DNA of 36,061 bases, taken from IMG/VR virus record IMGVR_UViG_3300043427_002137, positions 1 to 36,061 of that record; one strand, given 5' to 3'. The DNA comes from a virus. Shown here in pieces: positions 8,801-17,262 of this stretch (its first letter is position 1; the number at the start of each line of letters is the position of its first letter). The notes beneath the pieces are model-generated. The model searched no databases and was not told where the DNA came from. It was given only the letters and a program-made list of their open reading frames with translations. Position numbers and translations under genes: made by a program.

Positions 8801-10591
8801 ATTATTCCATCCATATGTGTATTCATTTTCTACAAATACTTGTCCTTCTTCTTCGGAACCACTTAATATTTTAGAAGCGGTTACAAATTGAATATTTAAA
8901 TCTTCTAATGAAAATTCAGATGATGAAATAAATTGATTTACTAAATCCGTAGAAGTAGCAGAACCACTTGCCATCAAATCATCCAAGATTTGATATCCAA
9001 TATCATCACCCAAATCAAGATTAAAATTTGGAGTCAATGGAGTACAAATATCAGTAACCTCCGAGATAATTGAAATTTGTTCAATCATCGGTATTGATTG
9101 TACTTTAGAAATCCAAAGAGTATCGTTTGGTTGATATGATGTTGGTAAAGGTTCGTATAATTTTAATACTAATGATTTTGGATCATTTGTTTTCTTCCTA
9201 TAAAAGACACCCTTTGAATCAAATCCTTCTTCATACTTAGCAAAAGTTTCGGTATCAATACCCCAAGTTGCAATTAATTTATTATCTCCTTTACCAAAAT
9301 GTAAATAATGAGTTAATAAATTAGAAATTTCATCCTCAAATACTTTAGTATTAAAATTTCTATGAAAGGCTTCTCTAATATCAGAAACAACTTTTCCTCT
9401 ATCTAATCTTAAATCACTTTTATCAAAAAGTATTTCAATCTCTTCTACTTTACCTTCTGCAACAGCATCTGCAGCAGTATTTGTTGGTACCAATAAAAGT
9501 TTAAATTGTATTTTATCGGTACTTTCGTTGTAACTTAGATTAGCCTTTTTTAATACTTTATCTACATTAAATGTTGCTTTACCAGATGGAGAGAATCGAC
9601 CCAATACAAATGATGAATCTTTTTTACCAACGTAAATATCTACATAATTTGTATTTATTGATTGCCAAACAATATCAAAATCAACATTAAATCCTGCAAA
9701 ATCCTTACCCTTAATCATTTCAGGATAAGTTATATTTGTAATATCAGGACCAGGTATAAATGATTTATTAATTACATTAATTTTAATAGTTTTTACAACA
9801 CCACTTCCTCGTGTTCTTGAGACGGGTTGTAGAAAAAGAGTGTGTTCACCTATATTTTGTAATTCAACTTTTGATAATTTTAAATCACCTTTAATTGGTA
9901 ATTCTCTTTGTATCTTACCTAATGACATTCGAACATAATTCGAATTTGTAGATTCAAATGGAATTGTTAATGAATTTGCATCATTTATATTCCAAGTGTA
10001 ACTATTTTGTGTAGGTTGTATTAATGTAGGACTTGCTGATGTAGGACCAACATTATTTTTTGATGTTACTATATTAACCTTAAAATCACCACCAGACAAA
10101 GTAAATCGTGCATCTTGGTCTGTGAATTTATTATTACTTGTGGTAGATATAACTGATGAATATTGTTCTCCAATATCTCTTTTTTCAAATTTAATATAAG
10201 AAGATTCGGTATTTAAAACAAAATCATTTATGACAAATCCAGTTTCGAATTCAGTAACATATCTTATAGCAGTAGTATTATGAACATCTGCAAAAATTAC
10301 AACACGAGTGCCCGCGGGTGGTGTGGGTGGTATCAATGGGTCACTAAATGTAAATGATAAATTCACATTTGGAGACTCATCTGGGTTTATAGTAGTAAAT
10401 TGATTCTCACCTACTTTTTCAATTTTTACTCTATAAAAAGTGCTTGTAACGGTAGCTCCTGCAGAGTTATTTGTGGCACCAGTCTGAGTTGCTGTATTAT
10501 TTACAGGACCGCTCTGTACCCCAGTACTTTGTACTGCGTTATTATATGCCGAGTTAGAACCAGTTGGACTAAATGAAAATTGACCTACCAT
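5891..10591 (-). CDS. Giant tail/adhesion protein with LamG-like domain
   Basis: At 1566 residues this is the largest protein in the window. The N-terminus (residues 10-45) is a Ser/Thr/Asn/Gln-rich repeat with NSAYNNAVQSTGVQSG, matching the start of the neighbouring 142-residue protein. Residues about 50-400 look like several beta-sandwich units. Around 825-860 a segment NKHKGTKRALHAAMACYGIP resembles a conserved block of large phage tail proteins. A LamG/concanavalin-like domain follows at about 870-1050, with the hallmark GSIDEFRLW near 1029. Residues about 1180-1320 include NFNEYIQLVRYIDKSLFDTL and PARAKVSSGLLIEP, also typical of phage structural proteins. The C-terminus is Gly/Ser-rich. 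Likely a tail-associated glycan-binding protein; LamG domains commonly bind carbohydrate. Confidence 0.8.
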   Translation of the reverse strand: MVGQFSFSPTGSNSAYNNAVQSTGVQSGPVNNTATQTGATNNSAGATVTSTFYRVKIEKVGENQFTTINPDESPNVNLSFTFSDPLIPPTPPAGTRVVIFADVHNTTAIRYVTEFETGFVINDFVLNTESSYIKFEKRDIGEQYSSVISTTSNNKFTDQDARFTLSGGDFKVNIVTSKNNVGPTSASPTLIQPTQNSYTWNINDANSLTIPFESTNSNYVRMSLGKIQRELPIKGDLKLSKVELQNIGEHTLFLQPVSRTRGSGVVKTIKINVINKSFIPGPDITNITYPEMIKGKDFAGFNVDFDIVWQSINTNYVDIYVGKKDSSFVLGRFSPSGKATFNVDKVLKKANLSYNESTDKIQFKLLLVPTNTAADAVAEGKVEEIEILFDKSDLRLDRGKVVSDIREAFHRNFNTKVFEDEISNLLTHYLHFGKGDNKLIATWGIDTETFAKYEEGFDSKGVFYRKKTNDPKSLVLKLYEPLPTSYQPNDTLWISKVQSIPMIEQISIISEVTDICTPLTPNFNLDLGDDIGYQILDDLMASGSATSTDLVNQFISSSEFSLEDLNIQFVTASKILSGSEEEGQVFVENEYTYGWNNFVKYSSAKERVDNFYYKVKLLDFYTSKYNSLVSGSEWVTSLSVVNEANKVQTQMNTLKQGFDAFEKWLFTSSSQDGLTYPKQNYTGSFLNPTGSEVVTWYNYIYDSAEEYDYYNTSNLVNNLPLHIQTDDEGQDFILFFNMIGQHFDIIWSYVKGLQQSKKLEHKYEIGIKDELVYHMLESLGWDADMGAKSQLLWEYAFGKHSDGTEVSSMSGKQRQQEIWRRILNNLPYLNKHKGTKRALHAAMACYGIPASLLTVMEFGGPQDPQLNGTTKFTFEDRTAALNLNGQSQISVDWKEFNGDYPNSVEFRLNTTEKQNQVIAQTEGWQLEIESGSNYLGRLKFTISGSGTTTSSYTDYIPLFYEDYYHITLNKTTSGSNEIFNVYVKEGFNGRIRNESSSSLFLPIGSTSWKSGSELNIGGIQPYFTGSIDEFRLWTTALSESRIDNHTLIPDGVDGNHISASTVDLIFRNDFEYPKNRGVELDIKNVAYIQTYQTSSRASSFTSIPSYPYNYTPYDRDVTATVPQIGFNFSNKFRFETQTDLQGNQIGSGSSVGVGLDYRSRSTKKSFDNAPVDSDRLGLFFSPVKEINMDILKSLGSFNIDDYIGNPADEYRDSYSDLIKLRNYYFERYDLNFNEYIQLVRYIDKSLFDTLESLVPARAKVSSGLLIEPHILERSKVKWTKPTSERKDLEVTINTEEDTNIFATNEGKEVSVSVVQDLVFDVTNPQYEGTITDTDVSSLSGERSDYEAEPYKIVEDSSLTGFITVNSGSDMGGIVFNINAQLGASLVGEYDSTAFTQVGMDKNSISVAGFGVFGSGSHSIRTYLDVFGNVIRDRVKIFQIKESYEVLVPQNINPNDESLGREFVTQTFTRNKVSILPFTGSNGLETPTPSGGNIVSATPLNGYFPSHYRNVGDLTTGLQNSYFKGSKQTQLTTLDGGSPIVTFTTNPNTLRVSDTGRGSGEPILIVE

Positions 10592-10648
10592 TTAAATTAT
10601 TATCTCTTGTTTTTTATTTAATCGATTCGTTAAGTGCTATATTTAATC

Positions 10649-11077
10649 TTATGGTGTAGCAGAACCAGTTGGTTGAGGTTGAATAGCGGGATTATAACCT
10701 CGACCCGGACCTCCAGGACCAGAAGGAGATGTTCCATTCGATGTTTGTGTAACTAATTCTGATGATATTCTATAAGTTTCAGTAGAAGTAGCAGAACCAT
10801 TTTTTAGGGATAATAATTTAGGAGTTAATAGTTCAGTTTCGGTATATTTCATGACATGAGGTGTAACAAATCCAGAATTAACTCCATCAATAAAAATGGC
10901 AGCACCATTAGGTGTTGATGAAATAGTAAAACTTATAGTTCTTGATGTAGGTGCGTTAATGGTAACATTAGATGTAGTTGTCCCACCCGTAGAAGTAGTA
11001 CCTACACCAGTTTGGGTTGTTGTACTATTTACTGTATTATTATAAGTAGAATTTGCTGAAGTACCGGTCTCTAACAT
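10649..11077 (-). CDS. PEGA-domain tail-associated protein
   Basis: A 142-residue protein. Residues 7-24 (SANSTYNNTVNSTTTQTG) repeat the pattern at the start of the giant LamG protein. Residues about 45-75 form a PEGA-like unit, STPNGAAIFIDGVNSG then TP, a beta-rich module of cell-surface proteins. The C-terminal 25 residues are Gly/Pro-rich (GPGGPGRGYNP), similar in flavour to the PGGPG end of the 511-residue protein. It lies 57 bases upstream of the giant gene and 24 bases after the glycosyltransferase gene. Most likely an accessory or decorating tail protein; the shared N-terminal tag suggests that both proteins bind the same site. Confidence 0.6.
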   Translation of the reverse strand: MLETGTSANSTYNNTVNSTTTQTGVGTTSTGGTTTSNVTINAPTSRTISFTISSTPNGAAIFIDGVNSGFVTPHVMKYTETELLTPKLLSLKNGSATSTETYRISSELVTQTSNGTSPSGPGGPGRGYNPAIQPQPTGSATP

Positions 11078-11089
11078 TATTTGTTTTTT

Positions 11090-11099
11090 ATATAAGTAT
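11090..11099 (-). promoter_or_regulatory. Degenerate copy of the phage promoter word
   Basis: ATACTTATAT on the minus strand differs by one base from the recurrent ATATTTATAT word and lies 12 bases before the ATG at 11077. Another one-mismatch copy is at 11148-11157, inside the end of the glycosyltransferase gene. Either might serve the PEGA and giant-LamG genes, but in AT-rich DNA these may be chance matches. Confidence 0.3.
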
Positions 11100-11101
11100 T
11101 T

Positions 11102-11926
11102 TTAAACGTATAAAATTGGTTTTATTAAACTTTGGTTTATGAGTATATTATAAATATCTTTTATTTTACCACCGCCCATTTTGTGATTTAAAACCACCAA
11201 TCTTACACATTCGAGTTTATCATTATTATCAAATTTATCTTGTCCTTGCCAATGATAATAAGAAGTTGATTTATTTAATTCATCAAATTCTAACTCATAG
11301 TATTGAACTATTTTATATAACAAATGCTCGAATATAAAATGAGAACTAAGAGATTTATTAGAATGAAATTCTATATTTCGATTAATTAAAATATTTTCAT
11401 TATCCAAATACCACTTTCTTAATTTAATATACGATTTTAAGAAATACTGAAGTAATTCATCATTTCCCTTCCAGTAAAATATTCCAGTAGAAAATGAAGA
11501 TTTTAAATCAGAATCCCATTCAGTAACAATTTTGTTCAATTCATATTCATTTAAAATTTCTAAACAATCTTTTGCATAACCATCTTTTTGTTCTGAAATT
11601 ATAGTATCAATTGATAATATACTTCTTTTGTTTATTTTTAATGGTTCATGTAAAAATATATCTCCATCCAATATCATGTATTCATCGGTTCTTGTTGATA
11701 AAATATGAAGTTTTAAATCATCAAAGAACTTATAATCTAAATTATCGATATTATGAATTTCATCAACATATTCTCCCAATTTTTCAAGTGTATCAGATGT
11801 TCCATATAATACTGTCTCATACCCTAAATCCTTTCCCATTTGGATTGATAAATAAAACATATCATAAACAAACGAGGGTTGTAATTCATTTTTATTCTTG
11901 TTATATAAACCCCAAACTAATTTCAT
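11102..11926 (-). CDS. Glycosyltransferase-like protein (GT-A fold, DUF6734-like)
   Basis: A 274-residue protein. The strand-then-helix start MKLVWGLYNKN and the motif EYMILDGDIFLH, with D87-G-D89, match the metal-binding DxD of GT-A glycosyltransferases. A later segment, SSFSTGIFYWKG, would suit the acceptor side, and LNHKMGGG near the C-terminus suits donor diphosphate contact. It resembles Bacteroidetes proteins of the DUF6734 type. The gene sits inside the tail operon, between the 511-residue and PEGA genes with 11- and 24-base gaps, and is far more AT-rich than its structural neighbours (11 G/C in the 60 bases from 11341). It is plausibly cargo that glycosylates tail proteins or host surface sugars. 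Fold fairly sure, substrate unknown. Confidence 0.6.
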   Translation of the reverse strand: MKLVWGLYNKNKNELQPSFVYDMFYLSIQMGKDLGYETVLYGTSDTLEKLGEYVDEIHNIDNLDYKFFDDLKLHILSTRTDEYMILDGDIFLHEPLKINKRSILSIDTIISEQKDGYAKDCLEILNEYELNKIVTEWDSDLKSSFSTGIFYWKGNDELLQYFLKSYIKLRKWYLDNENILINRNIEFHSNKSLSSHFIFEHLLYKIVQYYELEFDELNKSTSYYHWQGQDKFDNNDKLECVRLVVLNHKMGGGKIKDIYNILINQSLIKPILYV

Positions 11927-11937
11927 TCAATTTATTT

Positions 11938-13473
11938 TTATTCTTTAGCATCGTAACCTGGTCCACCTGGTCTAATTTGTACACCTGGTGCAAAACCAGT
12001 ATTATTACCTTGTTCTATTAGTTTATCAATAATTTGTTGTTGAGTTAATTGCCCTGAAGTTGTCCCTACTGATTCATTAACTACCGCACCAGTTGTTGTA
12101 CTAGATGGTGTTGTACCAGTTGTTGTAGTACCAGTTGTTGTAGTACCAGTTGATTCATTACTTTTATCAATAGCAGTTTTAGGTACCTCTCTAACATCAC
12201 CACCTACTGCTATGTCAAATGAACCTTCATAGTATGTTAATTTAAATTCGTCAAATTCATTAAATGTTTGTGTACTTCCACCCTTATCAGATAAATATTT
12301 AACTTTTGAACCATCTTTCCATCCATACCAAGTTTTTGTTATTAATCGGCCTTGATTTGAAGGACGTGGAATCTGACCATCACCTGGATTATTATCTCTC
12401 TCAAACACACAACTACCATCATCTACGGTTGCAAGAGGGTTGTAATTTTTAGCATTAGGATTAGTACAACCTCTAACTGGACTAATAACTATTTGGTCAG
12501 TATCGTATTTTGTACCAGATGTTACCGTTTTTAAAAGTTGTTTTACTTCATCTAAAGTTATTTGTTCGTCTAAGGTTAAGATATTTTGATCTTGATATGT
12601 TCTTTTTGGTAGATATTTATCTATTACTTTTATTAAAATCGAATTCAGGGTTTCTACTATTTTACTTACTGAAAGTTCCAAGTTTCTTGGAGTAGATAGT
12701 GGTTTTCCATAATTATTCGATGATATATTCCAATCTCTATTTTCAACAAAATATTGTGCACCCTCAATTAATTTTTCTCTAATTTGATTTACAAACAAAT
12801 CCCAACTTTGAATTTTAAATTCTGCTTGAATTAGTTTTACATAATTTTCGCCAGAGACTACACTACCATTTATAGTTAAAAATGTCTTTAATACATCAGC
12901 AACTTTTATTGAATCTACCATAGATTTGACAAAATATATGGTATCATCTCTAAAATCTCTTTTATTTAAAATTATATTTAATCTTTCTTGTAAATCAGGT
13001 AATATTCTTTGTTGCCGATCTTCCAATGGAAGAACACGAATTTCAGTACGAGATGGTGATATTTCGTGAATCCATAATTTATCTTTTTCAATAGTTTCAG
13101 AACCAACTCTTCTATTTAAAAGTGTAACCTGACTTTTGAAAATACCATTGGAATATCCAGCCTCAACAATTAATTTTTCTACATCAATAATATACTCACT
13201 TGCACCATTTAATCTTCTATTTGTTGGGTTCTGAGTGATTAAAAAATATCTTCTGATATTCTCAGCATCCAATGGAATATATCTAACCATCAATTTACTA
13301 TCACCTTGTGGCAATTGATTATTGTTGGAGTCATAAAGAATAAATTCAATCATATCAGATACACCCATACCAAAGTAGGATTTACCAATTTCTCGTTCGA
13401 AAATGGCTCTATCTGCTTTAGATACTTTATATCCTCGTTTATCTATTATATCTTTAAATGATTTTGTAGGCAT
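11938..13473 (-). CDS. Tail/baseplate structural protein with Cys-containing DDGSC repeat
   Basis: A 511-residue protein. Residues 1-170 form a mixed alpha/beta region that includes MGVSDMIEFILYDSNN and VRYIPLDAENIRRYFLI. Residues about 180-320 are helical. Residues about 333-356 contain GCTNPNAKNYNP followed by ATVDDGSC, a short Cys-bounded repeat frequent in secreted and surface proteins of Bacteroidetes. The next segment (about 370-420) includes TKTWYGWKDGSKVKYLSDKGG. A Thr/Gly/Ser low-complexity linker follows, encoded by a 15-base tandem repeat, and the C-terminus reads RPGGPGYDAKE. The position downstream of the baseplate wedge genes supports a tail role. The two cysteines could form a disulphide only outside the cell, in the released virion. 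Confidence 0.65.
   Translation of the reverse strand: MPTKSFKDIIDKRGYKVSKADRAIFEREIGKSYFGMGVSDMIEFILYDSNNNQLPQGDSKLMVRYIPLDAENIRRYFLITQNPTNRRLNGASEYIIDVEKLIVEAGYSNGIFKSQVTLLNRRVGSETIEKDKLWIHEISPSRTEIRVLPLEDRQQRILPDLQERLNIILNKRDFRDDTIYFVKSMVDSIKVADVLKTFLTINGSVVSGENYVKLIQAEFKIQSWDLFVNQIREKLIEGAQYFVENRDWNISSNNYGKPLSTPRNLELSVSKIVETLNSILIKVIDKYLPKRTYQDQNILTLDEQITLDEVKQLLKTVTSGTKYDTDQIVISPVRGCTNPNAKNYNPLATVDDGSCVFERDNNPGDGQIPRPSNQGRLITKTWYGWKDGSKVKYLSDKGGSTQTFNEFDEFKLTYYEGSFDIAVGGDVREVPKTAIDKSNESTGTTTTGTTTTGTTPSSTTTGAVVNESVGTTSGQLTQQQIIDKLIEQGNNTGFAPGVQIRPGGPGYDAKE
12113..12152 (-). repeat. 15-base tandem repeat encoding a Thr/Gly linker
   Basis: The plus-strand unit gtaccagttgttgta occurs at 12113-12127 and 12128-12142, with a partial copy at 12143-12152. 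It is in frame and encodes TTTGTT-type residues in the linker of the 511-residue protein. Unit-length multiples of three would let copy number change without a frameshift. Confidence 0.8.
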
Positions 13474-13480
13474 AATTTAA

Positions 13481-14170
13481 TTAGTTTCTAGCAGTAACAA
13501 AATCTTGAACTGCTTTTGTATAATTTGATTGTAATGTTGTAATATCAGATGTTAAGCCAACGATTGTTTTATTTGCTTCTTCTATTGATTTTCTAGCATC
13601 ATCTTGTATTTTTGTAAAAGCTTCTTTTTGTGCAAGGATACCTTGTAGTGATGCATCACGAGAAACTCTTTCAATTGCCTCCTTAGTACCTTTTACTAAT
13701 GATGTTTGTAAATCAACAGTAACCGATTGTAATGCTTCAGCCATTGCTGCTTTTTCATTTTCTATCGATGCCTTTAATAATTTTTCTGTATCAATATCAA
13801 TTACTAATTTATCAATTCTATTTTGTAAATTTTTATTTTCTGTTCTTAAATCGTTAACCTCTTTTTGTAATGACTTAATATTGGCCAAAGCAGTATCCAA
13901 TTGTATTCTTAAATCATCGTATACACTTTTTAATACCACTTCAGGACCTGCTGGTCTAGATGCAGAAATCAATTCATCCACAACCGTATCAACTGCCTTT
14001 GTAAGTTGTTGGTTATTATAAATTGGTCTTTCAACATAACCAAATGCAGAACCATCAGTAGTCACCGAAGTATTAACCATAAGAGTACCGTCTTGTGCAG
14101 TTGGTTGTCTTAATGCTGCTGAACCACTTTTAATAAGCTCTGATAATATAAATTCGTTACTTAATGCCAT
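13481..14170 (-). CDS. Coiled-coil structural protein
   Basis: A 229-residue protein. After a Ser/Thr/Gln-rich N-terminal part (1-60), residues about 60-220 are strongly heptad-patterned and charged, with LQKEVNDLRTENKNLQNRIDKL at their core. No membrane segment or catalytic motif is present. Its start codon overlaps the stop of the 353-residue gene by one base, and it ends 8 bases before the 511-residue gene. A fibrous trimer or dimer connecting the baseplate to tail fibres would fit; that is inference from sequence pattern and context. Confidence 0.7.
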   Translation of the reverse strand: MALSNEFILSELIKSGSAALRQPTAQDGTLMVNTSVTTDGSAFGYVERPIYNNQQLTKAVDTVVDELISASRPAGPEVVLKSVYDDLRIQLDTALANIKSLQKEVNDLRTENKNLQNRIDKLVIDIDTEKLLKASIENEKAAMAEALQSVTVDLQTSLVKGTKEAIERVSRDASLQGILAQKEAFTKIQDDARKSIEEANKTIVGLTSDITTLQSNYTKAVQDFVTARN

Positions 14171-15231
14171 TATTTTTCTACTAAGAATGTTAAATCTTTA
14201 TCTAAGAAATATTCAATTACTCCATCTCTATCAACTTTTAGTTCGATATAATATTCTCTATTAGTTTCCCAATTTATTAGGTTTAATCTAAAAAAGTTAC
14301 CGTTAGAATCACAACTAACTTTAGAGTACTCACCAAATGGAACAATAATATCATCAGTAACTACATCTCTTATTTGATAATAAGTTGTTGATGGTAAATA
14401 TTTTAAATCATTATATGTGTAATAATCATTATAAGTTCTTAATGGGTATTTTTCTCTGCCAAAAACTCTAATTTCTGGTTTACTACCTTGTTTGTATTTA
14501 CTTTTTAATCGTTTGAATGTTACATGAATATCATCTGCAGTAAGTTCAGGTAATGAACCAGTTGAAAACGAAGAATCATCCCAACCTATTCTAATTTTTG
14601 GTTGATATATTGTATTCGTTTCTTTTGAAAAAAACTTTAATTGTCCATAATCAATTGTATTATTTTCATACGAAGAATTATGTTTTAAAATAAATCCATT
14701 ATTTGGAAGAGACCCACTCAACCACAATTGAATAGTTTGTAATACATCTATACTCAAATCAGATGAACTGTAATCAAATGATTGTGTTGATTGAGATGCA
14801 GTATACCAAGTCGCCCCTCTACCATTATACGAACCGGAAGAATCTAATGAAAGTGAATCTGCCAATAACCAATTGGTATTAGTAGCTTTACGATTCCAAG
14901 TCACACCATCACTCGAAATTTCATCGAATCGGGTACCTCCTCCCATTTCCCATGATTGAGAAACTGGATGTGCGTAAATTATATATGGAATTGGTATTTC
15001 AGATGATTCGGCTTCTTTTAGTATTAATTCAGCCGAACTCAAAGTAATATCTCCACTATCAACTGATGTTGAAAAATTATTCAAATCAAATTGAATCAAT
15101 ACTCGAGTAACATCCTTTATATTTCCATAATAAATTTTAGAAATTTCTAATATTTCATCCAAACCAGTATTTTGAATTGGTTGTTGTAAATAAATAGATG
15201 CATCTTTTGATGCTGTTAGAAAGTAATGCAT
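14170..15231 (-). CDS. DNRLRE-like structural protein near the baseplate
   Basis: A 353-residue protein. The start, LTASKDASIYLQQPIQNTG (5-23) followed by RVLIQFDL, has the pattern of the DNRLRE/carbohydrate-binding-like beta module: aligned load, then a hydrophobic strand. Further on are SQSWEMGGGTRF and NNGFILKHN, which also fit that fold. It overlaps the gp6-like gene by one base (TAATG) and is followed by a one-base overlap with the coiled-coil gene, so the three form a translation-coupled set. This is likely a baseplate or short tail-fibre component that contacts glycan, but binding has not been shown by sequence. Confidence 0.6.
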   Translation of the reverse strand: MHYFLTASKDASIYLQQPIQNTGLDEILEISKIYYGNIKDVTRVLIQFDLNNFSTSVDSGDITLSSAELILKEAESSEIPIPYIIYAHPVSQSWEMGGGTRFDEISSDGVTWNRKATNTNWLLADSLSLDSSGSYNGRGATWYTASQSTQSFDYSSSDLSIDVLQTIQLWLSGSLPNNGFILKHNSSYENNTIDYGQLKFFSKETNTIYQPKIRIGWDDSSFSTGSLPELTADDIHVTFKRLKSKYKQGSKPEIRVFGREKYPLRTYNDYYTYNDLKYLPSTTYYQIRDVVTDDIIVPFGEYSKVSCDSNGNFFRLNLINWETNREYYIELKVDRDGVIEYFLDKDLTFLVEK

Positions 15232-17255
15232 TATACAACCCTCCCTTTAATATCTTGATTTGGAAACTTAACTTCAAATATCGATGGGTCCAATGATGGA
15301 TATACCATTTTACCTTTAGTTGCTGCTGTAATATTATACGAATGTTTAGAATATTTGCCCAAACATTTATTTACAATTTCACATTTTGGAACTGATTGAA
15401 CACCCTCAACTCCTGAAATTAATAATTCAATTTCCGAAATATTAATCGGCATATTAAATGTCCAATTATCTATATTAAAATATTCTTGAAGTTCGGTAAT
15501 ACAACGAGTTAAAACTTCTGCCTTATTATATCCTCCATATACACGAATATCAAATTCTATCCCTACATTAATAATAAACCCATCTAATAGATTTACACCA
15601 TCGGTTAATAAACGGTATTCATTCATATACGTTTTAAGATTCTCTTTTATTGCCCGATTTAAGAATGATAAATTCTTATTTGAATCGTATCCTAAAACAT
15701 ATAAATTAATTGCAAATGGATTATTTTTTTCTTGTATATTATTTTTCTTGCCAATTAAAAATTTTTCAACCTCTTGTTTAATTTGAGGCTGAGTAAGATT
15801 TCTATTTTTTAAATCAGTAACTAACGCAGTAAATTGATCCAAAATATCAGGATTTGCTAAAATTGAAGCAGGTGAATTATTATCTAATTCCCCATCAGGT
15901 GCACAATATGCTTTTGCAATTCCACCATATTTTGCTGGGAGTGATAAAGCTCTTACTTGGTAATCTTTACGAGTTACTGCTCGGTTTTGAGACCCAAAGT
16001 TAGCTAATGCATTTTCTCTAATTTCTTCAATACTTTCAGGACCTCTGCCACCAGTTGCTGGAAATTCATTATCAACTTGTAATGAATTTTGGGTTCTCTG
16101 AAGAATAGCTCCATTTACATCAGTACCTCGAGTATCATTATCAAAAGATACTGCTTCTATTTTTGTAATTGTACCTACTCCTACATTTGAATCGATACCA
16201 CCACCAACCAAATAAGAAACTATCATATTTCCGGTTGGTGCTTGACCATAAGATTTTGTTTTCAAAAAATTAGCAGGATCAAATGATGCTTCTAATTTAG
16301 AAATTGATGAATTTAAACCAAGTCCTACGTTTTTAAAATTTGGTATTAATGTTTCATCTGCAGAAGATACCCCACCTCCAAATACTATCTTTGTAGAGTT
16401 ATCTGCATTAATTTGTTTCACAAATCTACGAGATGTTTTTATTAATTTTAAAATATTTGGTACGGAATCTTTGAATTGTGCTAAATCTTTATCAGTTTGT
16501 TCGGAATTTGAATAATCATTAAAAACCATTTCTTGTGCAAGGTATGGAACTTCGTACCATTTATTTCCATTTGAATCACGAACATCATAAATATCAATCA
16601 CATTAAACTCACCAAGAACAATTTCAGCAAACTGTCTTGGAGTTGAACCAAAATTTACAACAGTATTTCTTAATGTGGCCGAGATGGCATTAACATATTT
16701 TTTTACCAAATAATATTCTGGAGAATTTCCTGCAGTAGTATTTCTACTAAATACACTTATCTCTCGTTCATCACTTACTGAAAAATCTAAAAGCTCAGTT
16801 GTTCTAAAAATAGTTCCATTATTGGCTTTACACAACATTCCTTCTTTTACTCGTAAATAATAATTACTATCTGGTTCAAAATCACTTGTAGAACCTGTTT
16901 TTCTTTTACTTGGAACTAACTGATATACTGTTAATTTTACAACTGCCGGTGATATTACTTTTGGTTTATATCCTAAATAATTAGCAAGAGCAACTACATT
17001 TTCTCTATCATCTGCGTATAACATCATAGATTCTCTAAGAGAATCATCAGTATAATAGGAAAGAACATCACCCAAATAAGATGCCATTTCTATGAATAAC
17101 ATACCAGGAGATGATTCGTTAAAATCAGTATATGTGTTTGGGAAATAGGTTTTAGTATATTCAATTAAGTTTTGCCTAAACGATGCAAAATCTTTATTAA
17201 GATATTTTATATCTCTTCCTTGGTTTGATTTTTTTGTAGTTGAATTTAGTGCCAT
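15231..17255 (-). CDS. Baseplate wedge protein, gp6/J-like
   Basis: Structural wedge protein that forms the inner ring of a contractile-tail baseplate. The N-terminus (about 18-95) carries the conserved pattern of T4-like gp6: IKYLNKDFASFRQNLIEY, then SSPGMLFIEMASYLGDVLSYY and LANYLGYKPK. The middle contains SIEEIRENALANFGSQNRAVT and RKDYQVRALSLP, a core Baseplate_J motif. The 674 residues are close to the size of T4 gp6. It lies 7 bases after the gp25-like gene, which is the classical neighbour. Together they show that this phage has a contractile tail. Confidence 0.9.
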   Translation of the reverse strand: MALNSTTKKSNQGRDIKYLNKDFASFRQNLIEYTKTYFPNTYTDFNESSPGMLFIEMASYLGDVLSYYTDDSLRESMMLYADDRENVVALANYLGYKPKVISPAVVKLTVYQLVPSKRKTGSTSDFEPDSNYYLRVKEGMLCKANNGTIFRTTELLDFSVSDEREISVFSRNTTAGNSPEYYLVKKYVNAISATLRNTVVNFGSTPRQFAEIVLGEFNVIDIYDVRDSNGNKWYEVPYLAQEMVFNDYSNSEQTDKDLAQFKDSVPNILKLIKTSRRFVKQINADNSTKIVFGGGVSSADETLIPNFKNVGLGLNSSISKLEASFDPANFLKTKSYGQAPTGNMIVSYLVGGGIDSNVGVGTITKIEAVSFDNDTRGTDVNGAILQRTQNSLQVDNEFPATGGRGPESIEEIRENALANFGSQNRAVTRKDYQVRALSLPAKYGGIAKAYCAPDGELDNNSPASILANPDILDQFTALVTDLKNRNLTQPQIKQEVEKFLIGKKNNIQEKNNPFAINLYVLGYDSNKNLSFLNRAIKENLKTYMNEYRLLTDGVNLLDGFIINVGIEFDIRVYGGYNKAEVLTRCITELQEYFNIDNWTFNMPINISEIELLISGVEGVQSVPKCEIVNKCLGKYSKHSYNITAATKGKMVYPSLDPSIFEVKFPNQDIKGRVV

Positions 17256-17262
17256 TATTTAA

